64,000 bases of DNA from Prochlorococcus sp. AG-347-K20. Its GTDB lineage: Bacteria > Cyanobacteriota > Cyanobacteriia > PCC-6307 > Cyanobiaceae. Below are positions 38,654 through 49,935 of this stretch, in pieces (positions within the stretch are counted from its first letter, which is position 1; each line of letters begins with the position of its first letter). Below the pieces are notes generated by a model. It did not search any database and was not told the DNA's origin. It saw only the letters and a program-made list of their open reading frames with translations. Position numbers and translations under genes: made by a program. Location of the stretch: NCBI GenBank assembly GCA_003281315.1, contig QCCH01000001.1, positions 236,486 through 300,485 on the forward strand. The letters are read 5' to 3'.

Positions 38654-39658
38654 ATGAAAAACTCTTCTAAGAAAAATTTTTTCGGAAAAAATAATAAAGA
38701 AAACAAAAAAAATTCTGATTTTAATTATTACTTAAAAAATACAAATCATTCAGAAAAAAATGAAAGATTTTTGAACAATTCTGCTAAAAAGAATGCTGAA
38801 AACTTAAATAAAAATGATAAAAATAATACTTTTTCATCTTTAAAAAGAAGAAAACCACTATTAAAATCTAAAACAGAATTTCCTAATAAAAACCTAAGAA
38901 CTCAACAAGAGTTAACTAATAAGAGAAACTTTGATGATTGGATATGGGGTAAACATTCGGTTTATGAGACGCTTATTAGTGAAAGAGCGATTAATAGGAT
39001 TTGGTGTACTTCGGAAATCTTTTCTTCAGACAAATTCTATATTTTGCTTAAGGACCTTAAATCAAAAGGAGTACTCATTGAAGAAGTTTCTTGGAACAGG
39101 CTTTCGCAATTAACTTATGGTGCTTCACATCAAGGCGTAGCATTGCAGTTAGCATGCTCTAAAACAATATCCCTAGAACAATTAATTGATTTTTCTAAAC
39201 ACAACTGTGCAAACCCTATAATACTCGCATTAGACGGTATAACTGATCCACATAATGTTGGTGCGATTATAAGATCAGCGGAAGCATTTGATTGCAAGGG
39301 CATCATTATTCCTCAGAGAAGATCCGCTGGATTGACGGGAACAGTCGCCAAGGTAGCTGCAGGAGCTTTAGAGCACTTGCAAGTAAGTAGAGTTATTAAC
39401 TTAAACAGAGCACTTGAGGAGCTTAAGAAAAATGGTTTTCTTGTTGTTGGCTTATCTGGAGATAGCCAATTATCTATTTCTAATTTTCTAGAAAAATCAC
39501 CCTTGGTAGTTATCGTCGGCTCTGAAGATAAAGGTATTTCTTTGCTTACTCAAAAAAAATGTGATCATCTATTAAGTATTCCTCTCAAAGGTAAAACTTC
39601 AAGTTTAAATGCCTCTGTGGCGGCGGCTATATCACTATTTCACTTTACTAGTAAATAA
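38654..39658 (+). CDS. rlmB: TrmH/RlmB-family 23S rRNA 2'-O-methyltransferase
   Basis: ALDGITDPHNVGAIIRSAEAF, VGSEDKGIS, LNASVAAAISLF. Confidence 0.9.
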   Translation: MKNSSKKNFFGKNNKENKKNSDFNYYLKNTNHSEKNERFLNNSAKKNAENLNKNDKNNTFSSLKRRKPLLKSKTEFPNKNLRTQQELTNKRNFDDWIWGKHSVYETLISERAINRIWCTSEIFSSDKFYILLKDLKSKGVLIEEVSWNRLSQLTYGASHQGVALQLACSKTISLEQLIDFSKHNCANPIILALDGITDPHNVGAIIRSAEAFDCKGIIIPQRRSAGLTGTVAKVAAGALEHLQVSRVINLNRALEELKKNGFLVVGLSGDSQLSISNFLEKSPLVVIVGSEDKGISLLTQKKCDHLLSIPLKGKTSSLNASVAAAISLFHFTSK

Positions 39659-39804
39659 TTTTATTGTTTCTAATCACATTTTTCAAAGTTCACTAAAATG
39701 TTGTTGTTTCAATACATTAATATGATTAATAAAAATTTATTGAATTTTCACTGCAAAATTGTATAGAATTTAACAAGAATTGATGGCCTTTCAGGCCAAT
39801 AAAA

Positions 39805-40020
39805 TTGATTAGAAACTTTGGAAACAAACTCGGTTTAGCTTGGTGGGCTAAAATTGAGACAGATCAACCTAGTATTACCTACTGGTTCGGACCATTTATT
39901 ACTAAACGTAGTTTAAAAGAAAATATGTCTTCTTTTATTAAAGATCTTTCTGATGAAGGGTCTAAAAATATTAAACACAGTTTAGTGCGTTGCAAAAAAG
40001 AAGAACCATTAACTGTTTGA
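39805..40020 (+). CDS. DUF1816-like protein
   Basis: LAWWAKIETDQPSITYWFGPFITKRSLKE. Confidence 0.65.
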   Translation: MIRNFGNKLGLAWWAKIETDQPSITYWFGPFITKRSLKENMSSFIKDLSDEGSKNIKHSLVRCKKEEPLTV

Positions 40021-40049
40021 TAACTTTGATTTTAAGAAATAAATAAGAT

Positions 40050-41498
40050 ATGGATTTTAATTCTTTAAGAAAAGAAATTACCATTAATAATGTTTCTGTT
40101 AAGGAATTAGTTAATGATATTTTTGCAAAAATCGATCAAAAAGATCCTGATATTAACTCATATATTTGTATTACAAAAGATAGTGCTATTGAGCAAGCAG
40201 AGAACATTGATAAATTAATTCAAAATAAAGAAAAACTTCCTCCTCTTGCGGGGATCCCAATAGCAGTAAAGGATAATATTTGCACCAAAGGAGTTGCTAC
40301 AACTTGTGCAAGTAAAATGCTCAAAAGCTTTGTTGCGCCTTATGAATCGACAGCTTCCAGTAAATTATGGTCTTCAGGGGGTATTTTTTTAGGAAAAACA
40401 AATTTAGACGAATTTGCAATGGGTAGTTCAACGGAAACTTCTGTATTTGGAGTTACTTCAAATCCTTGGGATATTAATAGAGTCCCAGGAGGCAGTTCAG
40501 GCGGAAGTGCTGCTTCAGTTGCCGCTGGATTTTGTGCAGCGGCTATAGGTTCTGATACAGGAGGATCAATAAGGCAACCAGCTTCTTTTTGTGGCGTCGT
40601 AGGTCTTAAACCTACTTATGGCAGAGTTAGCAGATGGGGACTTGTAGCATTTGCTAGCTCTCTTGATCAAATTGGTCCAATTACTAATACCGTCTCAGAT
40701 GCGGCTGAAATTCTTTATTCAATATCTGGTAAAGACCCCTTTGACTCAACATGTCTAGACAAGCCGGTACCAAATTATTTGAATGACTTAAATAAATCTA
40801 TAAAGGGTTTAAAAATTGGAATCATTAAAGAATGTTTTGAACACCCAGGGCTTAATCCAGAAGTTAAGGAATCTGTTCTTTCTGGAGTTGATAGATTCCA
40901 AGCTTTAGGAGCTGAAATTATCGAAGTTGAATGTCCTAGATTTAATGATGGAATTGCGACATATTATGTCATTGCACCATCTGAAGCCTCCGCAAATTTA
41001 GCTAGATATGATGGAGTTAAATATGGCTATAGATCGAATGAAGGTTCAAATCTTATAGACATGACTTCAAAAAGTAGAGCTGAAGGTTTTGGAGATGAGG
41101 TACAAAGAAGAATTTTGATAGGTACTTATGCTTTGTCAGCTGGATACAGTGATGCCTACTACAAGAAGGCACAAAAAGTTAGGACACTTATAAGAAAAGA
41201 TTTTGATTATGCTTTTAAGAAAGTAGATGTTTTATTAACTCCAACTTGCCCAACCACTGCTTTTTTAAAGGGAGATTTTGTCAATAATCCACTTTCAATG
41301 TATTTGTCTGATCTATTAACTGTTCCTGCTAATTTAGCAGGCCTCCCAGCAATCAGTATACCTTGTGGTTTTGATAATAAAGGATTACCTATAGGAATGC
41401 AATTAATAGGCAATGTATTAGAAGAAGATAGAATATTGAATGCCGCAAATATCTTTGAAATTGATGCTCAGGTAATTAAGAACAGACCTTTATTTTAA
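40050..41498 (+). CDS. gatA: Asp-tRNA(Asn)/Glu-tRNA(Gln) amidotransferase subunit A
   Basis: Amidase signature [14 protein letters not shown]...[12 protein letters not shown]. Confidence 0.97.
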   Translation: MDFNSLRKEITINNVSVKELVNDIFAKIDQKDPDINSYICITKDSAIEQAENIDKLIQNKEKLPPLAGIPIAVKDNICTKGVATTCASKMLKSFVAPYESTASSKLWSSGGIFLGKTNLDEFAMGSSTETSVFGVTSNPWDINRVPGGSSGGSAASVAAGFCAAAIGSDTGGSIRQPASFCGVVGLKPTYGRVSRWGLVAFASSLDQIGPITNTVSDAAEILYSISGKDPFDSTCLDKPVPNYLNDLNKSIKGLKIGIIKECFEHPGLNPEVKESVLSGVDRFQALGAEIIEVECPRFNDGIATYYVIAPSEASANLARYDGVKYGYRSNEGSNLIDMTSKSRAEGFGDEVQRRILIGTYALSAGYSDAYYKKAQKVRTLIRKDFDYAFKKVDVLLTPTCPTTAFLKGDFVNNPLSMYLSDLLTVPANLAGLPAISIPCGFDNKGLPIGMQLIGNVLEEDRILNAANIFEIDAQVIKNRPLF

Positions 41499-41576
41499 AT
41501 TTGTATTAATAATTAATTTGTAATCACAAAGTATAGATCTTTTAGAAATTTTCTCTATCTTATATATATAAATTAT

Positions 41577-44500
41577 TTGAATATGGCTTTCGTTCCGCTT
41601 CATAATCATAGTGACTACAGCTTGCTTGATGGTGCCAGTCAAATTTCAAAAATTGTTGATAGAGCTTGCGATCTTGGAATGGAATCGATAGCTCTTACTG
41701 ATCATGGAGTTATGTATGGTGTTCTTGATTTGGTCAAGAAGTGTAAAGAGAAAGGTATAAAACCAATTATTGGTAATGAAATGTATGTGATTAATGGTTC
41801 TATTGATGATCCTCAACCAAAAAAAGAAAAAAGATATCATTTGGTGGTGTTAGCGAAAAACTATACTGGATATAAGAATCTAGTGAAGTTAACTACAATT
41901 AGTCACCTAAATGGGATGAGAGGTCGAGGCATTTTTTCTAGACCATGTATTGATAAATCTCTTTTAAGCAAATATAGTGATGGTTTGATAATTTCTACAG
42001 CTTGTCTTGGTGGAGAGATACCTCAGGCTATTTTAAAAGGTAGATTAGACGTGGCAGAAGATATAGCTATTTGGTATAAAAAATTATTTGCAGATGACTT
42101 TTATTTAGAAGTACAAGATCACGGCTCTATCGAGGATAGAATTGTTAACGTTGAATTAATAAAAATTGGGAAAAAGCATCAAATAAAAGTCATCGCGACC
42201 AACGACGCACACTACTTATCAAGTATGGATGTTGAAGCACATGACGCTTTGCTTTGTGTATTAACAGGAAAACTAATAAGTGATGAAAAAAGATTGAGAT
42301 ATACCGGTACAGAATATATTAAAAGTGAAAGTGAAATGCTTGAACTTTTTAAAGATCATATTGATGATGAATCAATTATTGAGGCAGTTAACAATACAGT
42401 AGAAATTTCTCAGAAAGTTGAAGAATTTGATTTGTTTGGTAATTATAGAATGCCAAAATTCCCTCTTAACGAAGATATAGATTCATTTTCTTTCCTTACA
42501 CAATTATCCAATAAAGGCCTTTTAAAAAGACTTAAAAAAAATGATCTTGCAGAAGTTGATGAGAACTACAAAAAAAGACTATCTTCCGAATTAAAAATTA
42601 TTAAAGATATGGGCTTCCCTGATTATTTTTTGGTTGTTTGGGACTACATCAAATTTGCTAGAGATAATTCTATACCTGTAGGACCAGGTAGAGGTTCTGC
42701 CGCAGGCTCATTAGTAGCTTATGCTCTTCAAATTACAAATATAGATCCTGTTGAGCATGGATTGTTGTTTGAGAGATTTTTAAATCCAGCAAGAAAGTCT
42801 ATGCCAGATATAGACACTGACTTTTGTATTGATAGGAGAAATGAAGTTATTGATTATGTTACTAATCGTTATGGAGAGGATAAAGTTGCGCAAATAATTA
42901 CTTTCAATAAGATGACCTCTAAGGCGGTTTTAAAAGATGTCGCAAGGGTTCTAGACATACCATATGGAGAGGCGGATAAATTGGCTAAGTTAATACCGGT
43001 TGTAAGAGGGAAACCTTTTAAATTAAATGAAATGATTGATAAAAAATCTCCTAGTCAAGAGTTTAGGGAGAAATATATTAATGATAGTAAGGTGAAAAAA
43101 TGGGTTGATTTGGCTTTGAGAATTGAAGGAACTAATAAAACATATGGAGTTCATGCTGCTGGAGTTGTTATCGCATCAGATCCTCTTGACGAACTTGTAC
43201 CTCTTCAAAGAAATAATGAAGGACAAATAATAACCCAATATTCTATGGACGATATCGAATCACTTGGATTATTGAAAATGGATTTCTTGGGCCTTAAGAA
43301 TCTTACGATGATTGAAAAGACAGTTTCTCTTATTAATCAATCTACTGGAAAGAAAATAAACATTGATGAGTTACCACAAAATGATGGTAAAACCTTTGAG
43401 CTTATCGGGAGAGGAGATCTAGAAGGTATTTTTCAACTTGAATCTTCTGGAATGAAACAGGTGGTTAAGGATTTCAAACCTAACTCTCTAGAGGATATTT
43501 CTTCCATATTGGCTCTTTATAGACCTGGTCCTCTTGATGCAGGTCTAATACCTAAATTCATAAATCGAAAAAATGGGAACGAAAAGGTTGATTTCCCTCA
43601 TCCTTTTATTAAGTCAATTCTCACTGAAACCTATGGAATTATGGTTTACCAAGAACAAATTATGAAAATTGCGCAAGACCTAGCCGGTTATTCTCTAGGT
43701 GATGCTGATTTACTTCGAAGAGCAATGGGGAAAAAGAAAGTTTCTGAAATGGTAAAGCATAGGAATATTTTTGTAGATGGTTCTATGAAGAAAGGTGTAA
43801 ATGAAAAATTAGCAAATGATCTTTTTGATCAGATGGTTTTATTCGCAGAATATTGTTTTAACAAAAGTCACTCAACTGCTTATGGTGCTGTAACTTATCA
43901 AACTGCATTTTTAAAAGCCCATTTTCCTGTTGCATATATGGCAGCCCTTTTAAGTGTAAATTCCGGCTCTAGCGATAAGATGCAAAGATATATTTCTAAT
44001 TGTTATTCCATGGGAATAGAAGTTATTTCACCGAGTATTAATTTTTCTGGTGTTGATTTCACTATTAAGAAAAATCAGATTTTGTTCGGGTTATCTGCAA
44101 TTAAGAATTTAGGAGATTCTGCAATAAGAAATATAATTGAAAACCGAAATAGCTCGGGAACCTTTAAGTCATTATCGGATTTGTGCGACCGTTTGCCTTC
44201 TAATATTCTTAACAAAAGAAGTCTTGAATCTCTAATTCATTGTGGAGCACTAGATGAGTTTTCAAATGATAATAATAGAGCTCAGTTATTGTCAGATCTT
44301 GAACATGTTATTGAGTGGGCCTCTTCAAGAAATCGTGACAGATTATCAGGCCAAGGAAATCTATTTGACTCTAAAGAAGAATTTTCTAATGTTGCTTTTT
44401 CAGATTCACAATTAGCTAAGGTTGATGATTATTCACTTATTGAGAAGTTAAAATTAGAAAAGCAGCTATTAGGCTTTTATTTATCTGATCATCCTCTAAA

Positions 44501-45080
44501 GCATTTAACTAAGCCAGCAAAACTTATATCACCTATAAGCATTTCGCATTTAGAAGAAACAAAAGATAGAACTAAAGTCTCTTTAGTTGGAATGATCCCT
44601 GATTTAAAGCAAATTACAACGAGAAAAGGAGATAGGATGGCTATAGTTCAGCTTGAAGATCTTTCCGGAAGTTGCGAAGCAATAGTTTTTCCAAAAACCT
44701 ATGTCAGATTATCAGAATTTCTTTTGACTGATACTAGATTATTGGTGTGGGGAACAATAGATAAAAAAAGTGATAAGACGCAATTAATAATTGATGATTG
44801 TAGAGAAATAGATAACCTTAAATTGCTTATTATTAATCTTGAAAGTTCTCAAGCATCAGATATAAGGATACAAAACACTTTGAGAGACTGTTTAACTAAA
44901 TTTAAACCAGATAAAGGTAGATGTGGAATCAAGATTCCAGTTTTAGCTGCAGTAAGAAATAAAAATAGTGTTACCTACGTTAAATTTGGTGAACAATTCT
45001 GTGTTGGAGATATCCAAGGAGTATGCAAATTATTAGAAGATAAATCATTCCAAGTTAATTTGAAATCATTAGTTTCCTAG
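41577..45080 (+). CDS. dnaE: DNA polymerase III alpha subunit
   Basis: PHP domain FVPLHNHSDYSLLDGA; catalytic PDIDTDFC; uninterrupted 1167 aa. Confidence 0.98.
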   Translation: MNMAFVPLHNHSDYSLLDGASQISKIVDRACDLGMESIALTDHGVMYGVLDLVKKCKEKGIKPIIGNEMYVINGSIDDPQPKKEKRYHLVVLAKNYTGYKNLVKLTTISHLNGMRGRGIFSRPCIDKSLLSKYSDGLIISTACLGGEIPQAILKGRLDVAEDIAIWYKKLFADDFYLEVQDHGSIEDRIVNVELIKIGKKHQIKVIATNDAHYLSSMDVEAHDALLCVLTGKLISDEKRLRYTGTEYIKSESEMLELFKDHIDDESIIEAVNNTVEISQKVEEFDLFGNYRMPKFPLNEDIDSFSFLTQLSNKGLLKRLKKNDLAEVDENYKKRLSSELKIIKDMGFPDYFLVVWDYIKFARDNSIPVGPGRGSAAGSLVAYALQITNIDPVEHGLLFERFLNPARKSMPDIDTDFCIDRRNEVIDYVTNRYGEDKVAQIITFNKMTSKAVLKDVARVLDIPYGEADKLAKLIPVVRGKPFKLNEMIDKKSPSQEFREKYINDSKVKKWVDLALRIEGTNKTYGVHAAGVVIASDPLDELVPLQRNNEGQIITQYSMDDIESLGLLKMDFLGLKNLTMIEKTVSLINQSTGKKINIDELPQNDGKTFELIGRGDLEGIFQLESSGMKQVVKDFKPNSLEDISSILALYRPGPLDAGLIPKFINRKNGNEKVDFPHPFIKSILTETYGIMVYQEQIMKIAQDLAGYSLGDADLLRRAMGKKKVSEMVKHRNIFVDGSMKKGVNEKLANDLFDQMVLFAEYCFNKSHSTAYGAVTYQTAFLKAHFPVAYMAALLSVNSGSSDKMQRYISNCYSMGIEVISPSINFSGVDFTIKKNQILFGLSAIKNLGDSAIRNIIENRNSSGTFKSLSDLCDRLPSNILNKRSLESLIHCGALDEFSNDNNRAQLLSDLEHVIEWASSRNRDRLSGQGNLFDSKEEFSNVAFSDSQLAKVDDYSLIEKLKLEKQLLGFYLSDHPLKHLTKPAKLISPISISHLEETKDRTKVSLVGMIPDLKQITTRKGDRMAIVQLEDLSGSCEAIVFPKTYVRLSEFLLTDTRLLVWGTIDKKSDKTQLIIDDCREIDNLKLLIINLESSQASDIRIQNTLRDCLTKFKPDKGRCGIKIPVLAAVRNKNSVTYVKFGEQFCVGDIQGVCKLLEDKSFQVNLKSLVS

Positions 45081-45081
45081 A

Positions 45082-45531
45082 TTAACTTTTATCCTCGAAA
45101 TTTTGAGTTGCAGGCTTGAAGGCTGCTTTTGCACGTTGTATGTTCATTGGTATATTTTCAATACCAAAAAAAGATCCAGGCTCTTTATCCCAACTAGCTG
45201 ATAATATTCCAAAACTCAATCCTGCTAGACCTAACAAGAAAAACAACGCTGAAATTGCAATTGTTGAGGAAGGAGGTATTTCAGCAATATTTCTTGTAAC
45301 TATAATGTAGCTAACAACAAAAACCGACATTCCTAATATTGTCGGTATTCCTGCTGTAAAAAATATTCTTCTTGCCATTCTATCAGCAACATATTTAGGT
45401 ATCCCACTAGATGATTTCTTTGGGATATTTAAAGTATTAGGTGTTTTTTCTAGATTAGCAAAGGCAGTTTTCTCAGAATAATTTTTCTTCTTTTTGGTTT
45501 TTATCTTTTTTTTAGATTGCTTTTTATTCAT
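45082..45531 (-). CDS. PAM68-like protein (photosystem assembly)
   Basis: KSSSGIPKYVADRMARRIFFTAGIPT; two TM segments. Confidence 0.8.
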   Translation of the reverse strand: MNKKQSKKKIKTKKKKNYSEKTAFANLEKTPNTLNIPKKSSSGIPKYVADRMARRIFFTAGIPTILGMSVFVVSYIIVTRNIAEIPPSSTIAISALFFLLGLAGLSFGILSASWDKEPGSFFGIENIPMNIQRAKAAFKPATQNFEDKS

Positions 45532-45540
45532 TAAATGAAA

Positions 45541-45810
45541 TCATCCTCTGATTCCAATTTTCTTTACTAGTTCTTGATATCTCTGAACGTTTTTGTCTTT
45601 TATGTAAGTTAGTAATCTTTTCCTTTTACCTATCATTTTTAATAATCCTTGCCTTGAAGCGAAGTCATGAATGTTTCCTTGAAGGTGATCACTTAATTTT
45701 GATATTCTTTTTGAAAGCATTGCTACTTGAACTTCAGCTGAACCTGTATCAGTTGGATGGACTTGATGAGTTTCAATCAGCTTCTGTTTTTCAGCTGTAT
45801 CTAATGACAT
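45541..45810 (-). CDS. rpsO: 30S ribosomal protein S15
   Basis: [16 protein letters not shown]...[18 protein letters not shown]. Confidence 0.98.
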   Translation of the reverse strand: MSLDTAEKQKLIETHQVHPTDTGSAEVQVAMLSKRISKLSDHLQGNIHDFASRQGLLKMIGKRKRLLTYIKDKNVQRYQELVKKIGIRG

Positions 45811-45844
45811 AAAATTTATTTATCTTTTATTCTATGATACTACG

Positions 45845-46519
45845 TCATCTAGCATAATTACTACCATCCTTATCTAGATAATTCATAGCTAATTTCAATA
45901 ATTTTTCAAATGATAAATTATTTTCTTTTTTAGCAGGGAGATCTATTTCTTTAATAATAATTGGCAAAATAGTCTTTATTTCTTTATTTTTGTAATTTAA
46001 TGATTTAAGGGTTAACTGAAGGTCCTCAATCATTGTATTAATTTCAGGATACTTAATTTCAAACTCATCATTGCTTTTTTCTTCTAATTGTATTTCACTT
46101 TTAAATTTACTTTTTAATTCTAAAATTAAACGATCACTCATTTTTTGTCCCACACCAGGAACGGAAGAAATTAATTTTTTATTTTGTGTTTTTATTGCAT
46201 TGATAACTTCAATAATAGAAAATTTATTTAATAGCCCCATACCAATTTGAGATCCAACACCTCGAATACTTAAAATATCAATGAAGAAATCCCTTTGATC
46301 CTTTGATGTAAAGCCAAATAATAAATCTGAATCTTCTTTCTTTATATGTTTTATCCAAAGAGTGATGTTTTTGTTAGATATCTGATTTGTTTTTAATTTG
46401 AGAAAAAAGGATTCTAGTATTTGTATTTCGTATCCTAATCCTTGACAATTTATTAAAACAAAAAATTTTTGATTAGTTTGCCATAATTCAAGCAACTCTC
46501 CATTTATCCAACTAATCAA
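45845..46519 (-). CDS. ruvA: Holliday junction branch migration protein RuvA
   Basis: RuvA N-terminal domain, HhH SIRGVGSQIGMGLL and VPGVGQKMSDRLILEL. Confidence 0.93.
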   Translation of the reverse strand: MISWINGELLELWQTNQKFFVLINCQGLGYEIQILESFFLKLKTNQISNKNITLWIKHIKKEDSDLLFGFTSKDQRDFFIDILSIRGVGSQIGMGLLNKFSIIEVINAIKTQNKKLISSVPGVGQKMSDRLILELKSKFKSEIQLEEKSNDEFEIKYPEINTMIEDLQLTLKSLNYKNKEIKTILPIIIKEIDLPAKKENNLSFEKLLKLAMNYLDKDGSNYAR

Positions 46520-46876
46520 TTAACCACCATCCACCTGACATCCAATTAGAGCTCCTGCAGTTCCACCAGCAGGTACGGCCCAAAATCTGTCTTTACCCCT
46601 AGATGAGGATAGTGCTATTCCAGCACCAAGAATACCTCCAATAACAGAACCCTCACTACAGTCATTATCATCTATTTTTTCAGCCTTACTTTGACCGCCA
46701 CAAGGTATTACAATGTCAACTTCATAACTTTTTACGTAGCCTGGGTTTGATTTCGTTCCAGGAATGTACTCCTCTCTATATTCAGTTCTTGTACAAGTTA
46801 CTGACTTTGGGGTTGTTGCTTTAACTTGAACAATAGGAGAAAAACAAAATAATAAAGCTAAATAGTAAAATTTCAC
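46520..46876 (-). CDS. secreted hypothetical protein with glycine-rich hydrophobic segment
   Basis: Signal-like N-terminus; GSVIGGILGAGIALSS...GGTAGALIG. Confidence 0.65.
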   Translation of the reverse strand: MKFYYLALLFCFSPIVQVKATTPKSVTCTRTEYREEYIPGTKSNPGYVKSYEVDIVIPCGGQSKAEKIDDNDCSEGSVIGGILGAGIALSSSRGKDRFWAVPAGGTAGALIGCQVDGG

Positions 46877-46900
46877 TTTTTTTTTTACTTTATTAGTATT

Positions 46901-47791
46901 CTATGTCCTTTTGATTATTTTGGTAGTAGATATAATAGTTCCTAATAAAACTAGTGAGGCGCCTAATAAAAAATTTATGTTTATTAATTCATTAAAAAAC
47001 AAAATCCCCCAAATTGAACCGAATAAAACTTGTAAATAGTTAATTGTTGATGCCTCAGAAGCAGTTAATTTTTTTAATCCTATAGTTAAGAAAGTCTGAC
47101 CTAATTGAGTAAATAACCCAATTCCTATTATCCAAACTAATTCATTCCAATTTGGGGTAACCCAGTTGATTAATACAATTGGCAATAAAGTTATAAAAGA
47201 AACAAGTGGAAAATATTCAATAATTACATAAACATCTTCAGTAAAGGAAAGTTTCTTAACTGTAACGTAAGCCAATGCGGTGCAAATAGCTCCAAGAAAT
47301 GCTATTGAAATAGAAACATTTTCAATTTCAACGTTTATATTTGATAATTGACTTTGATTCAAGATTATTAATATTCCAATCCAGCCAATAATTAAAGCAA
47401 AGATTATATTACGAGTTATTTTTTCGTTTATAAATATTCCAGCAAATATAGATATAAAAATAGGATATGTGTATTGAATGACTGTAGATATACTAAGAGG
47501 CATATTTCTTATCGCATAAAAAATACAAACTAAAGCTAATGTTCCAAAAACACCTCTTAAGATAAGTAATGGTCTATTTTTGCCCCATGGATTTATATTT
47601 TTTAGATTAATTATAAATAGTGTAATTATTAAACTTAAAAACGATCTGAATAAAACTAGTTCATAAATAGGTATCCTTTTATCAATATTTTTTACGCACA
47701 AAGTCATCAAACTGAAGAAGAATGAGGCAAATACTAAATTAAACTTATTCAATGAATTAATTTTTTTTTCTAATTCCTCGATGTTTAACAT
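46901..47791 (-). CDS. DMT/EamA-family transporter
   Basis: About ten hydrophobic segments with EamA repeat pattern. Confidence 0.88.
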   Translation of the reverse strand: MLNIEELEKKINSLNKFNLVFASFFFSLMTLCVKNIDKRIPIYELVLFRSFLSLIITLFIINLKNINPWGKNRPLLILRGVFGTLALVCIFYAIRNMPLSISTVIQYTYPIFISIFAGIFINEKITRNIIFALIIGWIGILIILNQSQLSNINVEIENVSISIAFLGAICTALAYVTVKKLSFTEDVYVIIEYFPLVSFITLLPIVLINWVTPNWNELVWIIGIGLFTQLGQTFLTIGLKKLTASEASTINYLQVLFGSIWGILFFNELININFLLGASLVLLGTIISTTKIIKRT

Positions 47792-47870
47792 TTTAAAAAT
47801 AGTTTTTTTGTGAAATTAAGTAGATTCTTATTCGATTTTGACCTATAACAAATAAATCATTATTTATTTT

Positions 47871-49919
47871 TTGACAAAAATCTCAATGGTTCATTCTATC
47901 CACCCAAGAACTATTAAAGAGGTTAAGGAAAAAGCAGATATTGTTGACGTTATATCCGAACATATTGTTCTTAAGAAGAAAGGGAAAGAATTCGTTGGGA
48001 TTTGTCCTTTTCATGATGATACTAAGCCATCTATGACAGTATCACCAAGTAAACAATTTTATTATTGTTTTTCTTGTGGTGCTGGAGGTAACTCAATTAA
48101 ATTTTTAATGGAGTTTACTCGCGCAAATTTTTCTGATGTTGTACTTTCTCTTGCTAAGAAAAATAATATTAATGTTGAAAATTTTGATGGTCCCCAAGCA
48201 GAGGCTTATAAAAAACAATTATCTAGAAAGGAAGAGCTTTATAAAATTTTAAGAGTCACTAAAAATTGGTTTAAGTCTCAATTACATAATTCTCTGGGTG
48301 TTGATGCTATGAAATATTTAACATCCAAGAGAAAATTGAGTAATAAAATTATTGATGACTTTGAATTAGGTTTTGCCCCAAATTCATGGAATGATTTATT
48401 TAACTATCTATCCAAGGTAGAGAAATTTCCAATTAATTTAATTTTGGCCTCAGGCCTTGCAATTTCAAAAGATAATTCTGACAAAATATATGATCGTTTT
48501 AGAAATCGATTAATAGTTCCAATACATGATATACAAGGACGTGTAGTTGCCTTCGGTGGAAGATCTCTTGATGGGCAGGAACCCAAATATCTTAATTCTC
48601 CTGAGTCAGAGATATTTGAAAAAGGGAAAATGTTGTTTGCATTTGAAAAAGCATCCAGCAATATAAGAAAAAGAGATAAAGCTATTATTGTCGAAGGATA
48701 CTTTGATGTAATTGCTCTTCATTCAAAAGGTATTGCTAATTCTGTAGCTTCCCTAGGTACCGCATTAAATAAATATCAAATTTCTCAATTATGTAGATGT
48801 ACAGATAATAAAAATATAATCTTGAATTTTGATTCTGATAATGCAGGAATATTAGCTACAAAAAGAGTAATAAAAGAAGTCGAAAGCTTATCTCTCCATG
48901 ATCAAATTAATCTAAAGATACTTCAACTAAATGATTTTAAAGATCCTGACGATTTTTTGAATAATCAAACTCCAGAAGATTATTTTAACTTAATTGATAA
49001 TGCATCCTTTTGGATTGATTGGGAGATTGATCAGATTTTTAAAGATAAAGATTTAACTAAGTCTGAAAATTTCCAGAGTGTAATTTCTTTATTGGTAAAA
49101 TTGATGAGTAAACTACCACAATCATCAACCAGAACACATTATTTACAAAAAGTTTCCGAACGATTGAGTAAGGGACAAGCAAGATTAGCGATACAGTTTG
49201 AACAGGATTTACGTAATCAGGTTAAGGGATTTCGTTGGCACGGTAGATCAAAAAAATTTGAACAACCAAATGATATTTCTCGTCGTGAGAAAAATGAATC
49301 TGAAATAATTTTCTATTATTTGCATTGTCCTGAGCTTCGTCTTTTCATTCGTGATGAATTTCTTAAAAGAGAAATTAATGGTTTCAGTACTAAATATATT
49401 CAAAATTTGTGGGAAATTATTTCAAAAATTGAACAAACTAATTTGGGTTTAAATTATTTAAATGAATTAAAACAATCAAATAATCAAATTCTACAAAAAG
49501 AGTTTTCCTCTATTAACTTAATCTCACTTCTGGCTGACTACTTAACTATTAATAATGCTGATTCATCAAATAAAATTAATAATTTTGTTAACCCAAATGA
49601 ATTGTTTTTAACATTGCTAAGTAACCCTAAAGATAATTTACTTGGAACTTTATCGCTTCTTGAGAAATATAATTCTTTAAAAAGATGTAGACACTTGATC
49701 GAATCTTGGGGATCGCAAAGATTAAAAACGTTAGAAAATTGTATATCTATTTTGATTGATAATCCCTCTTCAGGTTCTTCAGAGACTAACAAAGAGATAG
49801 ATGATCTTTTTAAGGATTTAAACTCTGATGCTATTAAATTTCAGGAATTATATTATCTAGAAAGACAACATATGAATTTTTTAGATAAACAACGCTGTGG
49901 CAATTTTATTGCTAGTTAA
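47871..49919 (+). CDS. dnaG: DNA primase
   Basis: Zinc finger CPFHDDTKPSMTVSP...YYCFSCGAGG; TOPRIM IIVEGYFDVIALH. Confidence 0.97.
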   Translation: MTKISMVHSIHPRTIKEVKEKADIVDVISEHIVLKKKGKEFVGICPFHDDTKPSMTVSPSKQFYYCFSCGAGGNSIKFLMEFTRANFSDVVLSLAKKNNINVENFDGPQAEAYKKQLSRKEELYKILRVTKNWFKSQLHNSLGVDAMKYLTSKRKLSNKIIDDFELGFAPNSWNDLFNYLSKVEKFPINLILASGLAISKDNSDKIYDRFRNRLIVPIHDIQGRVVAFGGRSLDGQEPKYLNSPESEIFEKGKMLFAFEKASSNIRKRDKAIIVEGYFDVIALHSKGIANSVASLGTALNKYQISQLCRCTDNKNIILNFDSDNAGILATKRVIKEVESLSLHDQINLKILQLNDFKDPDDFLNNQTPEDYFNLIDNASFWIDWEIDQIFKDKDLTKSENFQSVISLLVKLMSKLPQSSTRTHYLQKVSERLSKGQARLAIQFEQDLRNQVKGFRWHGRSKKFEQPNDISRREKNESEIIFYYLHCPELRLFIRDEFLKREINGFSTKYIQNLWEIISKIEQTNLGLNYLNELKQSNNQILQKEFSSINLISLLADYLTINNADSSNKINNFVNPNELFLTLLSNPKDNLLGTLSLLEKYNSLKRCRHLIESWGSQRLKTLENCISILIDNPSSGSSETNKEIDDLFKDLNSDAIKFQELYYLERQHMNFLDKQRCGNFIAS

Positions 49920-49935
49920 CATGTTTAATTTAAAT

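Noticed and set aside
39784-39798. Hairpin TGGCC-TTTCA-GGCCA before the DUF1816-like gene
   Set aside because: Only 5-bp stem and no T-tract; insufficient for a terminator or riboswitch call.
41577-45080. Possible DnaE split intein, as in many cyanobacteria
   Set aside because: dnaE is one uninterrupted 1167-aa frame with no intein sequence.
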